64,000 nucleotides of DNA from Ampelocalamus luodianensis. Its lineage: Eukaryota; Streptophyta; Magnoliopsida; Poales; Poaceae. Positions 54,115 to 64,000 of this stretch are shown one piece after another (the first letter of the stretch is position 1; every line of letters begins with the position of its first letter). Location of the stretch: positions 19,282,001 through 19,346,000 of the forward strand of contig CM070633.1 of assembly GCA_036346255.1 (NCBI GenBank), in the 5' to 3' direction. The notes beneath the pieces are model-generated. The model searched no databases and had not been told where the DNA came from. It saw only the letters and a list, made by a program, of their open reading frames with translations. Made by a program: the position numbers and the translations under genes.

Positions 54115-57100
54115 TGTAACAGCCCTAACTTAGGGTTTGTATTTCAAATGTAAAATTTTGAGGAGAAATAAAACTTTTGTTGTCTCTTCAAATCATTTGA
54201 AAGTTTCTACATTTTCCTAGGAATTTCCAATTTTCTAGCAGTTGATTCTTGTGATTGGGAATTGTTGTCATCAAATTATTAGCCTTCAAACTTGTGATCA
54301 TCCTCTGAAATTATTTTTCCTAGCATCTTGATCATCCTATCTACCTCCCTGAATTATCTCACAATTTTTAGATTTTATTTGCTATTTCAAATGGCCAAGT
54401 CAACCTAGTTTGAAATCTGGTCAAACTTCTGTTCAGCAGCTTGTGAATTTTATTGGGAGAAATCTGGTCCATGAAAACTCCTGGAAAAATTTCACAAGGT
54501 GGTCCTCTGTTCCAGTTTGCTTCCATAAAAATTTCGAAATTTTTGGAGCCCTGGAGCTATCTCTAAAACTTTCCCAAAACCTCTCTGTCTTTTAAATCGA
54601 ATTCTGAAAACACTGTTTGTCGGGCCCGAACCACACTTGGGCTCGAGTCCGACCGCACTAATGGACTCGGTCGCGTCAACTAATCGCACCGCCCGAGTCC
54701 AATCAATCGTGACCGTCCGATGAAGATCGAACGATCCATGTCGCGTGCGCATTCGGACAGGGTCCAATCAATCGTGACCGTCCGATGAAGATCGAACGAT
54801 CCATGTCGCGTGCGCATCCGACCTGTCCGAATGCATACACCAATCGCAGCCGTCCATTTCAGATCCATCGGTCGGTGCGTTGCTGATCAAATCAAACCAC
54901 CGGTTCGCACCGCCGTCGTCGGCCGGCAGTGGACCCTACCGCCGATTCGCCTCGTCTTCTCCGCACCTCACCGGAGCTCGCGGCCGTTCGCGCATGGGTG
55001 CCACGTACCTCGCCGCTGCCACCTATTTGCCCTCGTGTCCGTCCGTGGAGCATCGCCAGAGCTTTATAACCTCACCGCACTCATTCATTCATCGTTTCCT
55101 TCGCTCTCTCACTTTCTCCGCCCGCTCTGCTTTGGCGGCGAAGAGGACGAAGGTAGCGCCATTGCGTGTTAGCGCCGCCTTGATTTCGCAACCACGCCAC
55201 CGTGATCCACGCCGACGCCGCCTCCATTTTGCCCAACCCGGTCCTTGGCGCCCGGTGGATCACGGGCGTATCGTCGTCTCGCCTCCGCGATCTCGCCCCG
55301 CAAGTTCGTTTGTGATCCGGTGAGTTTCTAGCTCCGCCAACTAGTCCCTTAGGATCGCATCGATGCACCGAATCTAACGGTGGGCTTGAGCCGCTTTTGT
55401 GCATCGTTGCGCGCGTGCGACCAATTCTTCTCCAAGCTCGGTTTCCGCCACCGTGGAAATTCCGCCACCTCGCTTTCTTCGTCGGCGTTATCGTGTGCTT
55501 CTTGCTCCCGTGTTGGGGCGCTTTGCGCACCTTCCGAGTCTTCTAGAAGCTTGTCGCGTCCTCTCCGCGGAAGCCGCTTCTTCTCCGCCTCCGTTCGCTG
55601 CCAGCTCGCCGCCGGCATCCCCGTGGGTCCGCGTCACCGTCATCGAGTTCGTGAGATCTTCGCGAACCCGAAGGTATCAATCACTCGCCCAGAAACCCGC
55701 CGTTAGCAAGTTCGATTGCGCGCGCGCGCCGTCCCGTCGCGCGCGGTGAGCGCCGGTGGAGTTAGTTTAGCGCTAATCTTGTTTGGCCTGAGTCTCTGAT
55801 TTGTGGGCCCTCTCTGTTAAATCGCGTTTAGAAGTCCTTTAATCCAGCCCGTTATTTGTTCTCTGAGTCACTGCCATGTGGGTCCATGCCGTCACTTAGG
55901 GTGTAGCTCGTTATACGTTTTCTCGCCGGAAGCGATTTCTCGTGTATATGTTAGAAGTACACCTTGATAAGTCAAAGGCGTATTCTTAGAATACGCCGAC
56001 GCCACTTTCGCGCAACTGTTCGTCAAGACTTTATTTGGCCCATTGTCGATGTGGGTGGGCTAGTCGGGGGTGCGAAATGGAATTAGTGCATTATAGATTT
56101 GGAAATGATTTAGTATTTCGGTTTATGTTTTCGTTGAGTGATAATTCAATTAAACTTGTAAAATGCATAACTAATTCCATTTTTATCCAAATCGCATTAA
56201 ACCAAGTCTTTGTTCATTTTCATTTTAATTGTGCTATTTATTAAAATTAGTCTCAACCTTGTCTCTCAGTAGCAAAAATCATTAATTAATTAAATGGTGT
56301 TTTATGTATTTTTTCCAAGTTAGAAAATTCATATCTTTTCAATAATTGTCCAAGTCCAAGAAACCAACTCAGTAAATTTTCATTTTTAGTGTGCTAATTA
56401 TCAGTTAAGTTTTAGATACTGTTTTGTTCATGAAAATTTGTTAAGTAATTAGCTAGTGTTTTCATGTGTATTATTAGCTTGAAAATTCTTAGAAAATTCA
56501 TAACCACTTAAAATGAATTGTTCTCTGTTTCTAAAATTTTGTTATATCATGCTTAAGCTCTTTGTGTGAGTTTTAGTATGTTTGTTTGTTGTTGCATATT
56601 TGATTTTTGCGGTGTTATTCGCTCTTATTATTTGCTTTGTTCAATCGTTAGATTCGATATTTGCGCAACCAGAGAACGACCCTCCGCAACAAATTGAGCA
56701 ACAAAGACCGTGCAAGCAGTTTGATCATGATAATCCCAGTATTTTAAAGTCTAATATTTTGTTTCAGCTGTATGTATGCATCGCTTAATTTGTGTTAAAT
56801 GGATTAGTTAAATCCGTAGCTGCATATCCTGTAGACGAAATATTGACCTCTACTACCTGAGCCTAGGTCATTTGCTGTGATTAGAGGTCGCTGGATGATC
56901 TCTTATCACTTAGTAGATCCGGGTCAACTTGCTTAGACATGCTTAGCTATCGGTAGAACTGGGCGGTTATCGACTTTAGTCGGTAACCTTGATCACACAA
57001 AATTTACTACAACTTTATGTTTCAGCATTTCTGCTTTGTTTAATTGCAAAACTAAAAATGAAAACAAAAATGATTTGGACGCGGGCACAATGGTAAGATT

Positions 57101-58320
57101 GGTGTGATCTTTTGGGTGTGACTGGAAAGGTGCCCGGGTCAATTAAGGACCGAACATCTTGTGAGTGAATTTTTATCCAGCATTTCGGCGTGCTAACCAC
57201 ACTAGAGTATATGGGACCTCTCTTGACCTAGTACTTTGGCGTGTATTGGCTCCGGTCGCAGGAGGTCGCAGGAGGGATGGAGGTGGGAGCATGGTAGTTG
57301 TCCAAAAGCTTTATCCCGAGTGGGTAGTTGTCTTTTCGGCTTTACCATGTAAGCGTATGGGTTTCTATCCATACGAGCGGCTCGTAGTTAATACACAATA
57401 TTGGAAAAAGTCTCGTAGGACTTAGTGTGCACAAGATACCTTGGAAGTGTGCTTTGGCTTAAAGGCGATGCAAGTGTGGGTACATTGGTACACCCCTGCA
57501 GCGTTAAAACTATTCGAATAGCCTCGTCCTAGGTGATGGACACGCTTGGGTAAGCTTTTCAAGAGTTAGACTACAACATTTAAATTAAAACTTGATGGGT
57601 GGTACGAATCTGGGATTCGTGCTATTGTTGTGGTGACTATTGGGATAGTCACTTCTAGGTGGTTTATCTTTCGCTTTTGTTATTAATATCCTTACTGTTA
57701 TTTCAAATCTTAAAAATGAATTGCAAACTTGCCTTTAAAACTGTATTACCTTATTGCAAATGAAAATTGGCTTTATGCAAATGAAACATATGGCCTCCAC
57801 CAAATAAGCCTGCATGTAGCTTATGAATAGGTCTGCTAGTTCACACGTCAGTCTTGCGGGTACAAAGACAATCTTTGTACTGTGTGCTTTGCTTAATGTT
57901 TTTGTTGCAGAGGAAGAAGGTGAGCCCCAAGGGCCTCACTTCTGTGAGCTGTGTTGCCGTTTCGTGGACGACTAGACTTGGCAGGTCCGGTCAGATGCCT
58001 TGTGGGTTGGAGGCACGCTGATTGGCTTTGTTTATAGCCATCTTATGGCACTTTTGCTTCCGCTGTCGTTCTTGTTATTTGTGTACCTCTTGGCCTGTCG
58101 GCCTTTGTCTGTAATAACTCTACTATTTGTTTATCTTCCGTTAGTAGTGTAGTGTTTGGACTCTATGTTTGGAATGGAGTTGATGTCTAATTTTGTACCG
58201 AGGTGTGTATATTGCTTTCTGGGAAGTATACATATCTCGAGGATCAGTTTATTTGATTTGTAATGCTAGGACCAGGTGGTTGGTTAAGCATTACAAGCCA
58301 AATAAACTGGGGTCCTCACA
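54115..58320 (+). repeat. Element W 3' LTR
   Basis: At 4,206 bases it matches the 5' LTR but with a 65-base tandem duplication (54697-54826) and dozens of one- to three-base differences, dense at 54840-57500 and sparse before and after. The TATA-like site is at 55063-55069, CTATTCGAATAG at 57510-57521 and the hairpin at 57860-57880. It ends GGGGTCCTCACA; CCCAT follows. Confidence 0.9.
54697..54826. repeat. 65-bp tandem duplication in W 3' LTR
   Basis: Two units begin GTCCAATCAATCGTGACC at 54697 and 54762. The 5' LTR has a single unit (from about 45682). The duplication therefore arose after insertion, or during the last reverse transcription, or is an assembly artefact. Confidence 0.85.
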
Positions 58321-58325
58321 CCCAT

Positions 58326-61300
58326 GTTGAGATGTGGAGGTAGTGGTTGTGGTCCTGGGCTATACCAGGTTACACCACCGATCGTGGTATAGTGCTAGCG
58401 AAGTGCCCACACTGGAGATCGTAGTACATGCGTTGATAGTGAGTTTATATAGAAGAGTTGTTCTCTCCTTTGAAATTTGTTTTGGTCAACTCCTATCTTG
58501 TGGTGATTGATGAGTTTTTTCCTTGGGCTTTAGTTCATTCCGGTTGATGGGTTGCTTTGAATTATGTTTCTATTGGTTTAATTTGTCCCGTAAAGCAATC
58601 ATTGTTTTCCCAACCGATGAGTTATTCTTGCGGTTGGTGAACTGGGTTGTTTGTCAAGTTTGACCTTTATTCTGAAGTTTTGTCTTTCTCATTGGAGAGC
58701 TTGACCCATTTATCCGGTTGATGTTTTTGCCTAATGAAAGTTTTCTTTTGCAAGTCCTTTGGAACGTGGGGCTTCACTCAATGTATCTCTCTTGGGTATT
58801 TTGAGTGATGAAGATTGATGGTTCTCTTTTATAAAAGAAGATGTTAAACCCGTTAGCAATGTTTGGTCTTGGTTAAGTGAGAGGTTATAACCAAAGTAAT
58901 TAATGGATATGATACGGGTTATCATGTTAAATCTGCAGTGTGTGTATGATCGATCCTAACGAATATCCTTGAAAGGAAGGTGATTAATTTGAACGTGTCT
59001 TGTAGTAGTTTACGAGGAGCTGTGATTAATAGTATGGTTATACCTAGTTCTAATCAATAGAGTTAATAAGAGGTGTAGAACGTCCATGAAGTTGAGTCGA
59101 CGACTAAGAGTGATACGTTTGGTGAACTTGTTTGGTAAATTGGATTAACGTGTCTCAACTGTTTAATCTAACCTTTTGGGATGGTTAAGTTCAAAAGGAG
59201 TTAGATTATTGTCTTAGTGGGTACTAATCTTGGAGTAACCTTTTTGTGGATACTTAGTGATTATAAGTAATTGCTAGGTGCATATAATGTCTAATAATGT
59301 TTGGTGATGAGTATCACCAAGAGATAAATTGGTGGGATTTAACGGATGAACAAGGTTTACATGATGGTAGAATTATCAGATAAAAGTATGTCTTTGATGA
59401 AAGGATGTTGGAATAACCTTTTAATTCGTGCATTAGTTTTTCTCTAATATAACGCGGTTGTTGTAGTAGAATATAAGATTGTGGTATACAGTCAATTGAG
59501 GATGGGGTGATAAAATAGTATGGAACAATTTGGTGAGTTTCTAGAGAGCTTTATAGTGGAAGAGTAGAATATGGTGATTCTTGTTAAGAGTGTGTTATTC
59601 TTGAAATTAGTAAGACTGCCTGCAAAGGATTGGGACTTGTGAGGGTGTTGTTGACTCTTATAGAAAGAGAGTAATCTGGATCGTTTTTCGGGGTATCACC
59701 CCAAATGAAATATTTTGAGTTTTGCATTCGTGATCTTTTGGAGTTCACGATTTATGTGGTATCTGAAAATTTGTGGAGCAAAGCGGTGTGTTAGAAAGTT
59801 CTATTGGATCTTAAGTGATTAATGTGATTTGGTTTTAAAGGGTATTTCTGGTTTGTGTTGGCATGTAATGTTGTAATCAAAGAAAATTGCTTCCTTTGTT
59901 AACAGAAAGTGTGTACCATAAGTATTGGAGGTTGAAAGTTCCTTCTTGTGGGACATGTGCCCTCATCAGTAGACTTGTATTTTGTTTTCCGATTTCGTTA
60001 TTATTTGACTGTCTCTCTTGTTCTTTTGCTCACTCCGAGGAGCAACGTTGTTCTTGTGCGTTGAGATTAGTTTTGTTTGTTTCTTCCTTTTAAGAAAGGA
60101 ATTAACTATCTTGTGTTGCCAGAGTCTTATAGAATGCAATATGGTGGACAAGTTTTTGGTAGTGGTGAGATTTTGGGAACCAAGCTATTTGAAGAACAGT
60201 AGAAAGTGAGTTGGTTTTGATCAATAACCTTTGTCCATGTTGGAATTTGGGGATTATCGAAAGTATGGGCTCTTGATAAATTTATTAGAGTATCGCAATT
60301 GGATACCTAGTAAAATTGTGTAAAAGAGTTTTGATGGTGAAGTCTAATGAGAATAGCGGTGTGGAGAAACCTAAGCGTTGTGCTAATCAATGGGATAGCA
60401 GGAATAGCTGAGTAGTGTCAAGTATGTCTCGGTCACAGAGAGTAACTCTATGGGAGTTAGATTATCACTAAGGATAGCTTGGTCAAGAAATTATATATTC
60501 TTTTATTGATGTTAGTGATTGAGTATGTTTGAATCCTGATCAATCGCTTAGGATATTGTGAGTGGGTATATTGTGGACAAGTAGTCGCATTTGATTGGTG
60601 TAGGTTAGAGAAGGTCTAAGATTGGTAACATGAATCGCCTTAGGTGGTTATTTGATTAGTAAGGAATGTTGACATTAATGAACTGCGATTATTGTTGAGT
60701 GTGAAATTTTGGTCATCGATTTGAGGGTTACATATCAAGTATACCACCATTCATTGTAAGAGTCGAGAGGTTGAATTGGGCTTGTATTATTATGCTAGCA
60801 TCTTGGTTCCCGTGATTAGGTTCCAAAAGTTATGGTGAACTCAAAGAATCCTTTGGAAGCAGTAAATGAGAGTGAATGTGGTGAATTTCAAGTTGATTAT
60901 CCTTAAAAGAATGAGGAATGTGAAGGTGGGTGAAATCTACAATGAGTTGCGTTGGGATTGGTTTTGTCAAAGTAATTCATTTGGTAGAAAAGTTAGCTAG
61001 AGTGTGTGATCTTGGATAGTGATGTATTCTCTTAGTTCTTGTTTGAACTATGTGTTGATGACTGATGTCAATTTCAATTTGAGTTGGTTCTTGTCAGTAA
61101 GTGTGAATCTTTCCGGTTAAGAAAAAGACAGGGGATGGTTAATTTGGTTATTCGAGTGTTTCGCTTTTGTCTTTTGGGGCATTTATTTCTATCTGCCTAC
61201 TTGAAAAGTGGAAAAGTTTTCTTGTTAAATCCATGGATTTTGGATTAGTCCCTTCTAAGGGAAGACGGTTTTGAGTTGGTTGCATTAAGACTATTATGGT

Positions 61301-61468
61301 TTCAGTCGGGAATTTTTGTGCGTCCCTGGTTAAAAAAAATGTGCTCATTGTCAAAGTGAAGAGATCGACTGATACAAAGATCAGGAGTTTGTGTGTTTGT
61401 GCAGGTTCGTAGCAATGTTAGTAAGATTTTTTTAGCGATGATTATAGTTCTTGGCGTAAGCGTGGTTA
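58326..61468 (+). other. Element X non-coding internal region
   Basis: About 3.1 kb with no retroelement motif and no open frame above about 70 codons. It resumes directly after the W duplication with TTGAGATGTGGAGGTAGTGG, which matches the B internal region read on the minus strand (from about 9500 downward). The alignment stays clear to at least 59500 and again at the 3' end. Small frames at 58731-58925, 59887-60093 and 61148-61354 are not conserved in B. Confidence 0.75.
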
Positions 61469-61504
61469 GAATTCGGGGTCGAATTCTGTTTAAGGGGGGT
61501 AGAA
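61469..61504 (+). promoter_or_regulatory. Element X polypurine tract with adjacent hairpin
   Basis: The hairpin GAATTCG-gggt-CGAATTC (61469-61486) is followed by TTTAAGGGGGGTAGAA, touching the LTR start at 61505. Confidence 0.87.
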
Positions 61505-64000
61505 TGTAATATCCCGAAAGTGAGATAAGTGAATCACCGGGAGAGATTTAATTAATCGGGAGATAATAAATTGAATCGGGAGAGTGTTTCTTTCAGCGAA
61601 TCACCAAGTCAGAAAATAAGAGGGGGTTTTCCGCGTTTGTATGGCAACTCGGGCCCTGGGCCTTGGCCCATGTGGGCTGGCCGGCCAGCAAGGGGGGGGG
61701 GAGAGGCGCCACCCCCTCCCCCAAACCCTAGCCGCCCCTACTCCCTCTCCCCTCCACCCTTTGGCCGCCACCTCCCTCACCCCTCCCCTCCACCCCCCTT
61801 GCGCACCTCCTCACCTCCTCTCCACCCCTTTGCTGCTGGGCAAAGAAAAAGGGGAAGCTTCAATGTAGCCGGCCAAGGAGAAGAAGAAGGGGAAAGAAGA
61901 GAAGGGAGAAGAAAAGGGAGAAGAGAAGAAGGAGATCCACGAAGAAGGAGATCCACTTCGTGGGGTTGTGCTCAGCGTCTTCCTGGGGTTCTACGAGGGT
62001 AACACCCGCTGTTTCTTGAGGTTTGGTTAAGAGTAGATGCAAAATTGATTACGTTTATTGGATCGAAACCCTGCTGCGATTAGATCGCGTTCTGTCCAGT
62101 AGGTTGCGCGGCTGTTTTCGCGACCTTAGAAGCCGAATCAGAGGGTCTCGTCTCCTAGAGAAACGTAGATTATGTTCTTAGCTTTCAGTGGCCACAAAGA
62201 TCACCCAAATCTGATTAACGGTCTGTGAGATATGAATTTTCAAGTGTAGCTGTCCTGTGGTTCTGTCAGTTTCTGGCAGTCTGTGGTAATTTGGTTAAAA
62301 CTGCCATTTAAAAGGAGAATCAGAGGATCTCACAATAACGAAAAATGTGGGTAATTTATGCACCTTTTCATAGAGATAAAGAACACGAGATTTGGACTTT
62401 TGTAGCAAAAGTTATGGTGGTTTAAGCGTACTGTCCAGAGAACCCGACGAGAATTCTGTCGTCTGATGTTTGGTTTGATAGGGGAAGTTAAGAGCAGAAT
62501 CAAGAGGGCTCTCCAACTAGGTTTATTTAGGTAATTCAATTACCTTTTCAGAAAGTCTAAGAGCATGTCAATTGGACTCCTGAGCAGGAAGTTATGTATT
62601 TAGAATTTGGCTGTTTCCAGTAAGCACCAAAACGATCGCTAGAAATTGGGGGTTTTGTTAACACTTGAGAGTTAGCGAGTTTTGTTATGTTATTATTTAT
62701 TCTCTTGGTCCAGCATGTTGGTCTTAGATTGGGATACCTTTATGTTCAGGTGGGAGCGCGGTTCCAGGGGCAGCACCCTCTTCGCGTCCACCATTCTCGC
62801 ACGGTTGAGGCAAGTGCATCGTTTGTATTTTGGTTGTGATTTTCTTGGATATGAATGCGTGTTGATGCGTGTTAGTATCGTATGGCTGTGAACAAGCGTG
62901 CATAACAAGAATGGTGAATGTTCAAAGTATGGCTTTGCATTATCCACAAATATCGTTACTGGTTTTGGTACTTTGATGATGAATAGTATTGGTACCTGTG
63001 CATATTGATATCATGTGGAGACCTGGTCTTGTGAGGACCAAGTATGCACAACTTTGAAGAATTTATTTGATGAAATGATTATGAGGAATGATCTCGGTTG
63101 CAGGTATTCGGGCTATTATATATGTAAGCTTGCAAGATGGGATTGTGATGTATCTTGACAGTATAGCCTTGCTTGCCTGTTAATGAGATGAATTACTGTT
63201 TTATCTTGATGACTGTTAGTTATGGTTAAATGGTTCTACCGCATGTTGTTATTGCTTACATGATATTGAGAATATGACGTATTCCTGCTTATGCATATGT
63301 TATCATGGTGCATATGCATGTTGAGAGCATAAAGGTGCCCTGGTCACGTGGTGACCAACCACATACAGTTGAGGTCCCCGTCATGTAGATGACGGGCTTG
63401 AGGTCCCCACATTCGTGGAATGTGAGCTATGAATATAAGAGGTCCCCATCATTAAAGTGATGGGCAAAGGTCCCTATACATGTGGTGTATAGGCTTTTGG
63501 TCCCTATGCCAGAAGGCACATGCATGGGTATGCAGCGACGGTTGCATACTTCGCACACAGTAAAATGCAAAAGTTAAAGAGAAAGAGAAAGTGCACTGAG
63601 CATCTTGCATCGCATGAGCATAAGACATGTTTTTATTTGAGATGGTATATGGATGTTGATGATTACAGAGTCTATGTTATTATTGCCATTTAATGTACTT
63701 GCTGGGTCTTTGGACTCACTCTTGCGTTGTTGTGTTTTTAGGTACCCCTTTACAAGAACGGCATGCATGGGAGGGAATAGAAGTGGTTGCACAATGGCAC
63801 GAACTACTCACATTTGGACTAATAGATTGATAGATTAGTAGTTGAGTAATTGCATAAAGGATTTCTTATGATTACTCACTATGCATGCTATAATTTGTAA
63901 TAGAGTTGATTAGAGGATTATGATTGTCATTCTGTTTATGTTTTAGTTGTTTAGCATGCTATGGAAGTTGTAGTGACGATTAGCATAGTTTTGGCTATCT
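61505..64000 (+). repeat. Element X 3' LTR, truncated by window end
   Basis: This matches 42199-44680 of the 5' LTR closely. The telo-box-like AAACCCTAG is at 61723-61731, donor-like GAGG|GTAAC at 61999, the GAGGCAAGTGCA block near 62806 and the hairpin array at 63340-63560. The GC-rich open frames (61571-62042) mirror those in the 5' LTR and are not called as genes. Confidence 0.9.
63340..63560. repeat. Tandem hairpin array in X 3' LTR
   Basis: Same six stems as at 44016-44235. The first (TGGTCAC/GTGACCA) and last (GTATGCA/TGCATAC) are better paired here. Confidence 0.85.

Larger units (their letters stand above)
45097..58320 (+). mobile_element. Element W: complete Ty3/gypsy chromovirus-like retrotransposon
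   Basis: The 5' LTR is at 45097-49253, the internal region at 49254-54114 and the 3' LTR at 54115-58320. The flanks are an exact 5-base duplication CCCAT (45092-45096 and 58321-58325). All domains from Gag to chromodomain can be read, with an undamaged Gag-protease frame and catalytic residues, but with frameshifts in RT, RNase H and especially integrase. It is the youngest-looking group I element. It lacks the extra ORF found in A. Confidence 0.92.
42199..64000 (+). mobile_element. Element X: group II non-autonomous (LARD-like) LTR retrotransposon, runs off the window
   Basis: The 5' LTR is at 42199-44855, the internal region at 44856-45096 plus 58326-61504, and the 3' LTR from 61505 to beyond 64000. 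By comparison with the 5' LTR, about 170 bases are missing. The internal region is about 3.4 kb, has no retroelement protein motif, and aligns with the B internal region. It carries the PPT hairpin and a degraded PBS. W is inserted near its 5' end. X inserted into Z, but its right target duplication is outside the window. Confidence 0.82.

Noticed and set aside
59887..60209. Small overlapping frames in the X internal region
   Set aside because: They are cysteine- and phenylalanine-rich by chance of base composition and are not conserved in the related B internal region.

Overview
This window is eukaryotic, almost certainly plant, nuclear DNA, and it consists nearly entirely of nested LTR retrotransposons. 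I find no intact host gene, tRNA or rRNA. The coding parts are Ty3/gypsy: CCHC Gag, FDSG protease, FIDD reverse transcriptase, RNase H, HHCC/DDE integrase and a C-terminal chromodomain, which resembles the chromovirus (Tekay/Del-like) branch. GC-rich leaders with AAACCCTAG and multi-kilobase LTRs suggest a grass or other monocot. That species-level guess is inference.

Layout. Positions 1-1375 are old DNA with a decayed hAT transposase tail. At 1376 an outer LTR (Z) starts. Element A (2335-41017) is inserted in Z. A's 5' LTR is cut by element B (3089-11110, minus strand), whose right LTR and the rest of A's 5' LTR have been deleted. A then shows an extra ORF (11180-11992), a broken gag, protease, RT and RNase H. 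At 15673 it is split by C, a minus-strand solo LTR (15673-34985, TSD GTAGT). C is split by D (16471-33173, TSD TGCAC), a complete but decayed element. D's 3' LTR is split by E (23702-31203, minus strand), which has lost RT and RNase H. A resumes with integrase and chromodomain (34986-36210) and its 3' LTR (36418-41017). Z resumes at 41018 and is interrupted again at 42199 by X, whose 3' LTR runs off the window end. X carries W (45097-58320, TSD CCCAT), a complete chromovirus-like element with 4.2 kb LTRs. The deepest path is Z > A > C > D > E, five levels.

Two groups are visible. Group I (A and W) has 4.2-4.6 kb LTRs and closely related Gag and Pol. Group II (Z, B, C, D, E, X) has 2.1-2.7 kb LTRs sharing a promoter-like head, a splice-donor-like site and a tandem hairpin array. 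In group II only D and E carry coding sequence. B and X have about 3.4-4 kb of shared non-coding internal sequence, like LARD-type non-autonomous elements, and could rely on proteins from D/E-like partners.

The most interesting observations are: the GGTCCC-spaced hairpin array conserved by covariation in group II LTRs; a second covarying hairpin directly before the polypurine tract in all six elements where it can be seen; an ORF upstream of gag in A with a dsRNA-binding-domain-like pattern; and evidence that many frameshifts cluster at CHG trinucleotides and may be consensus errors linked to methylated repeats.
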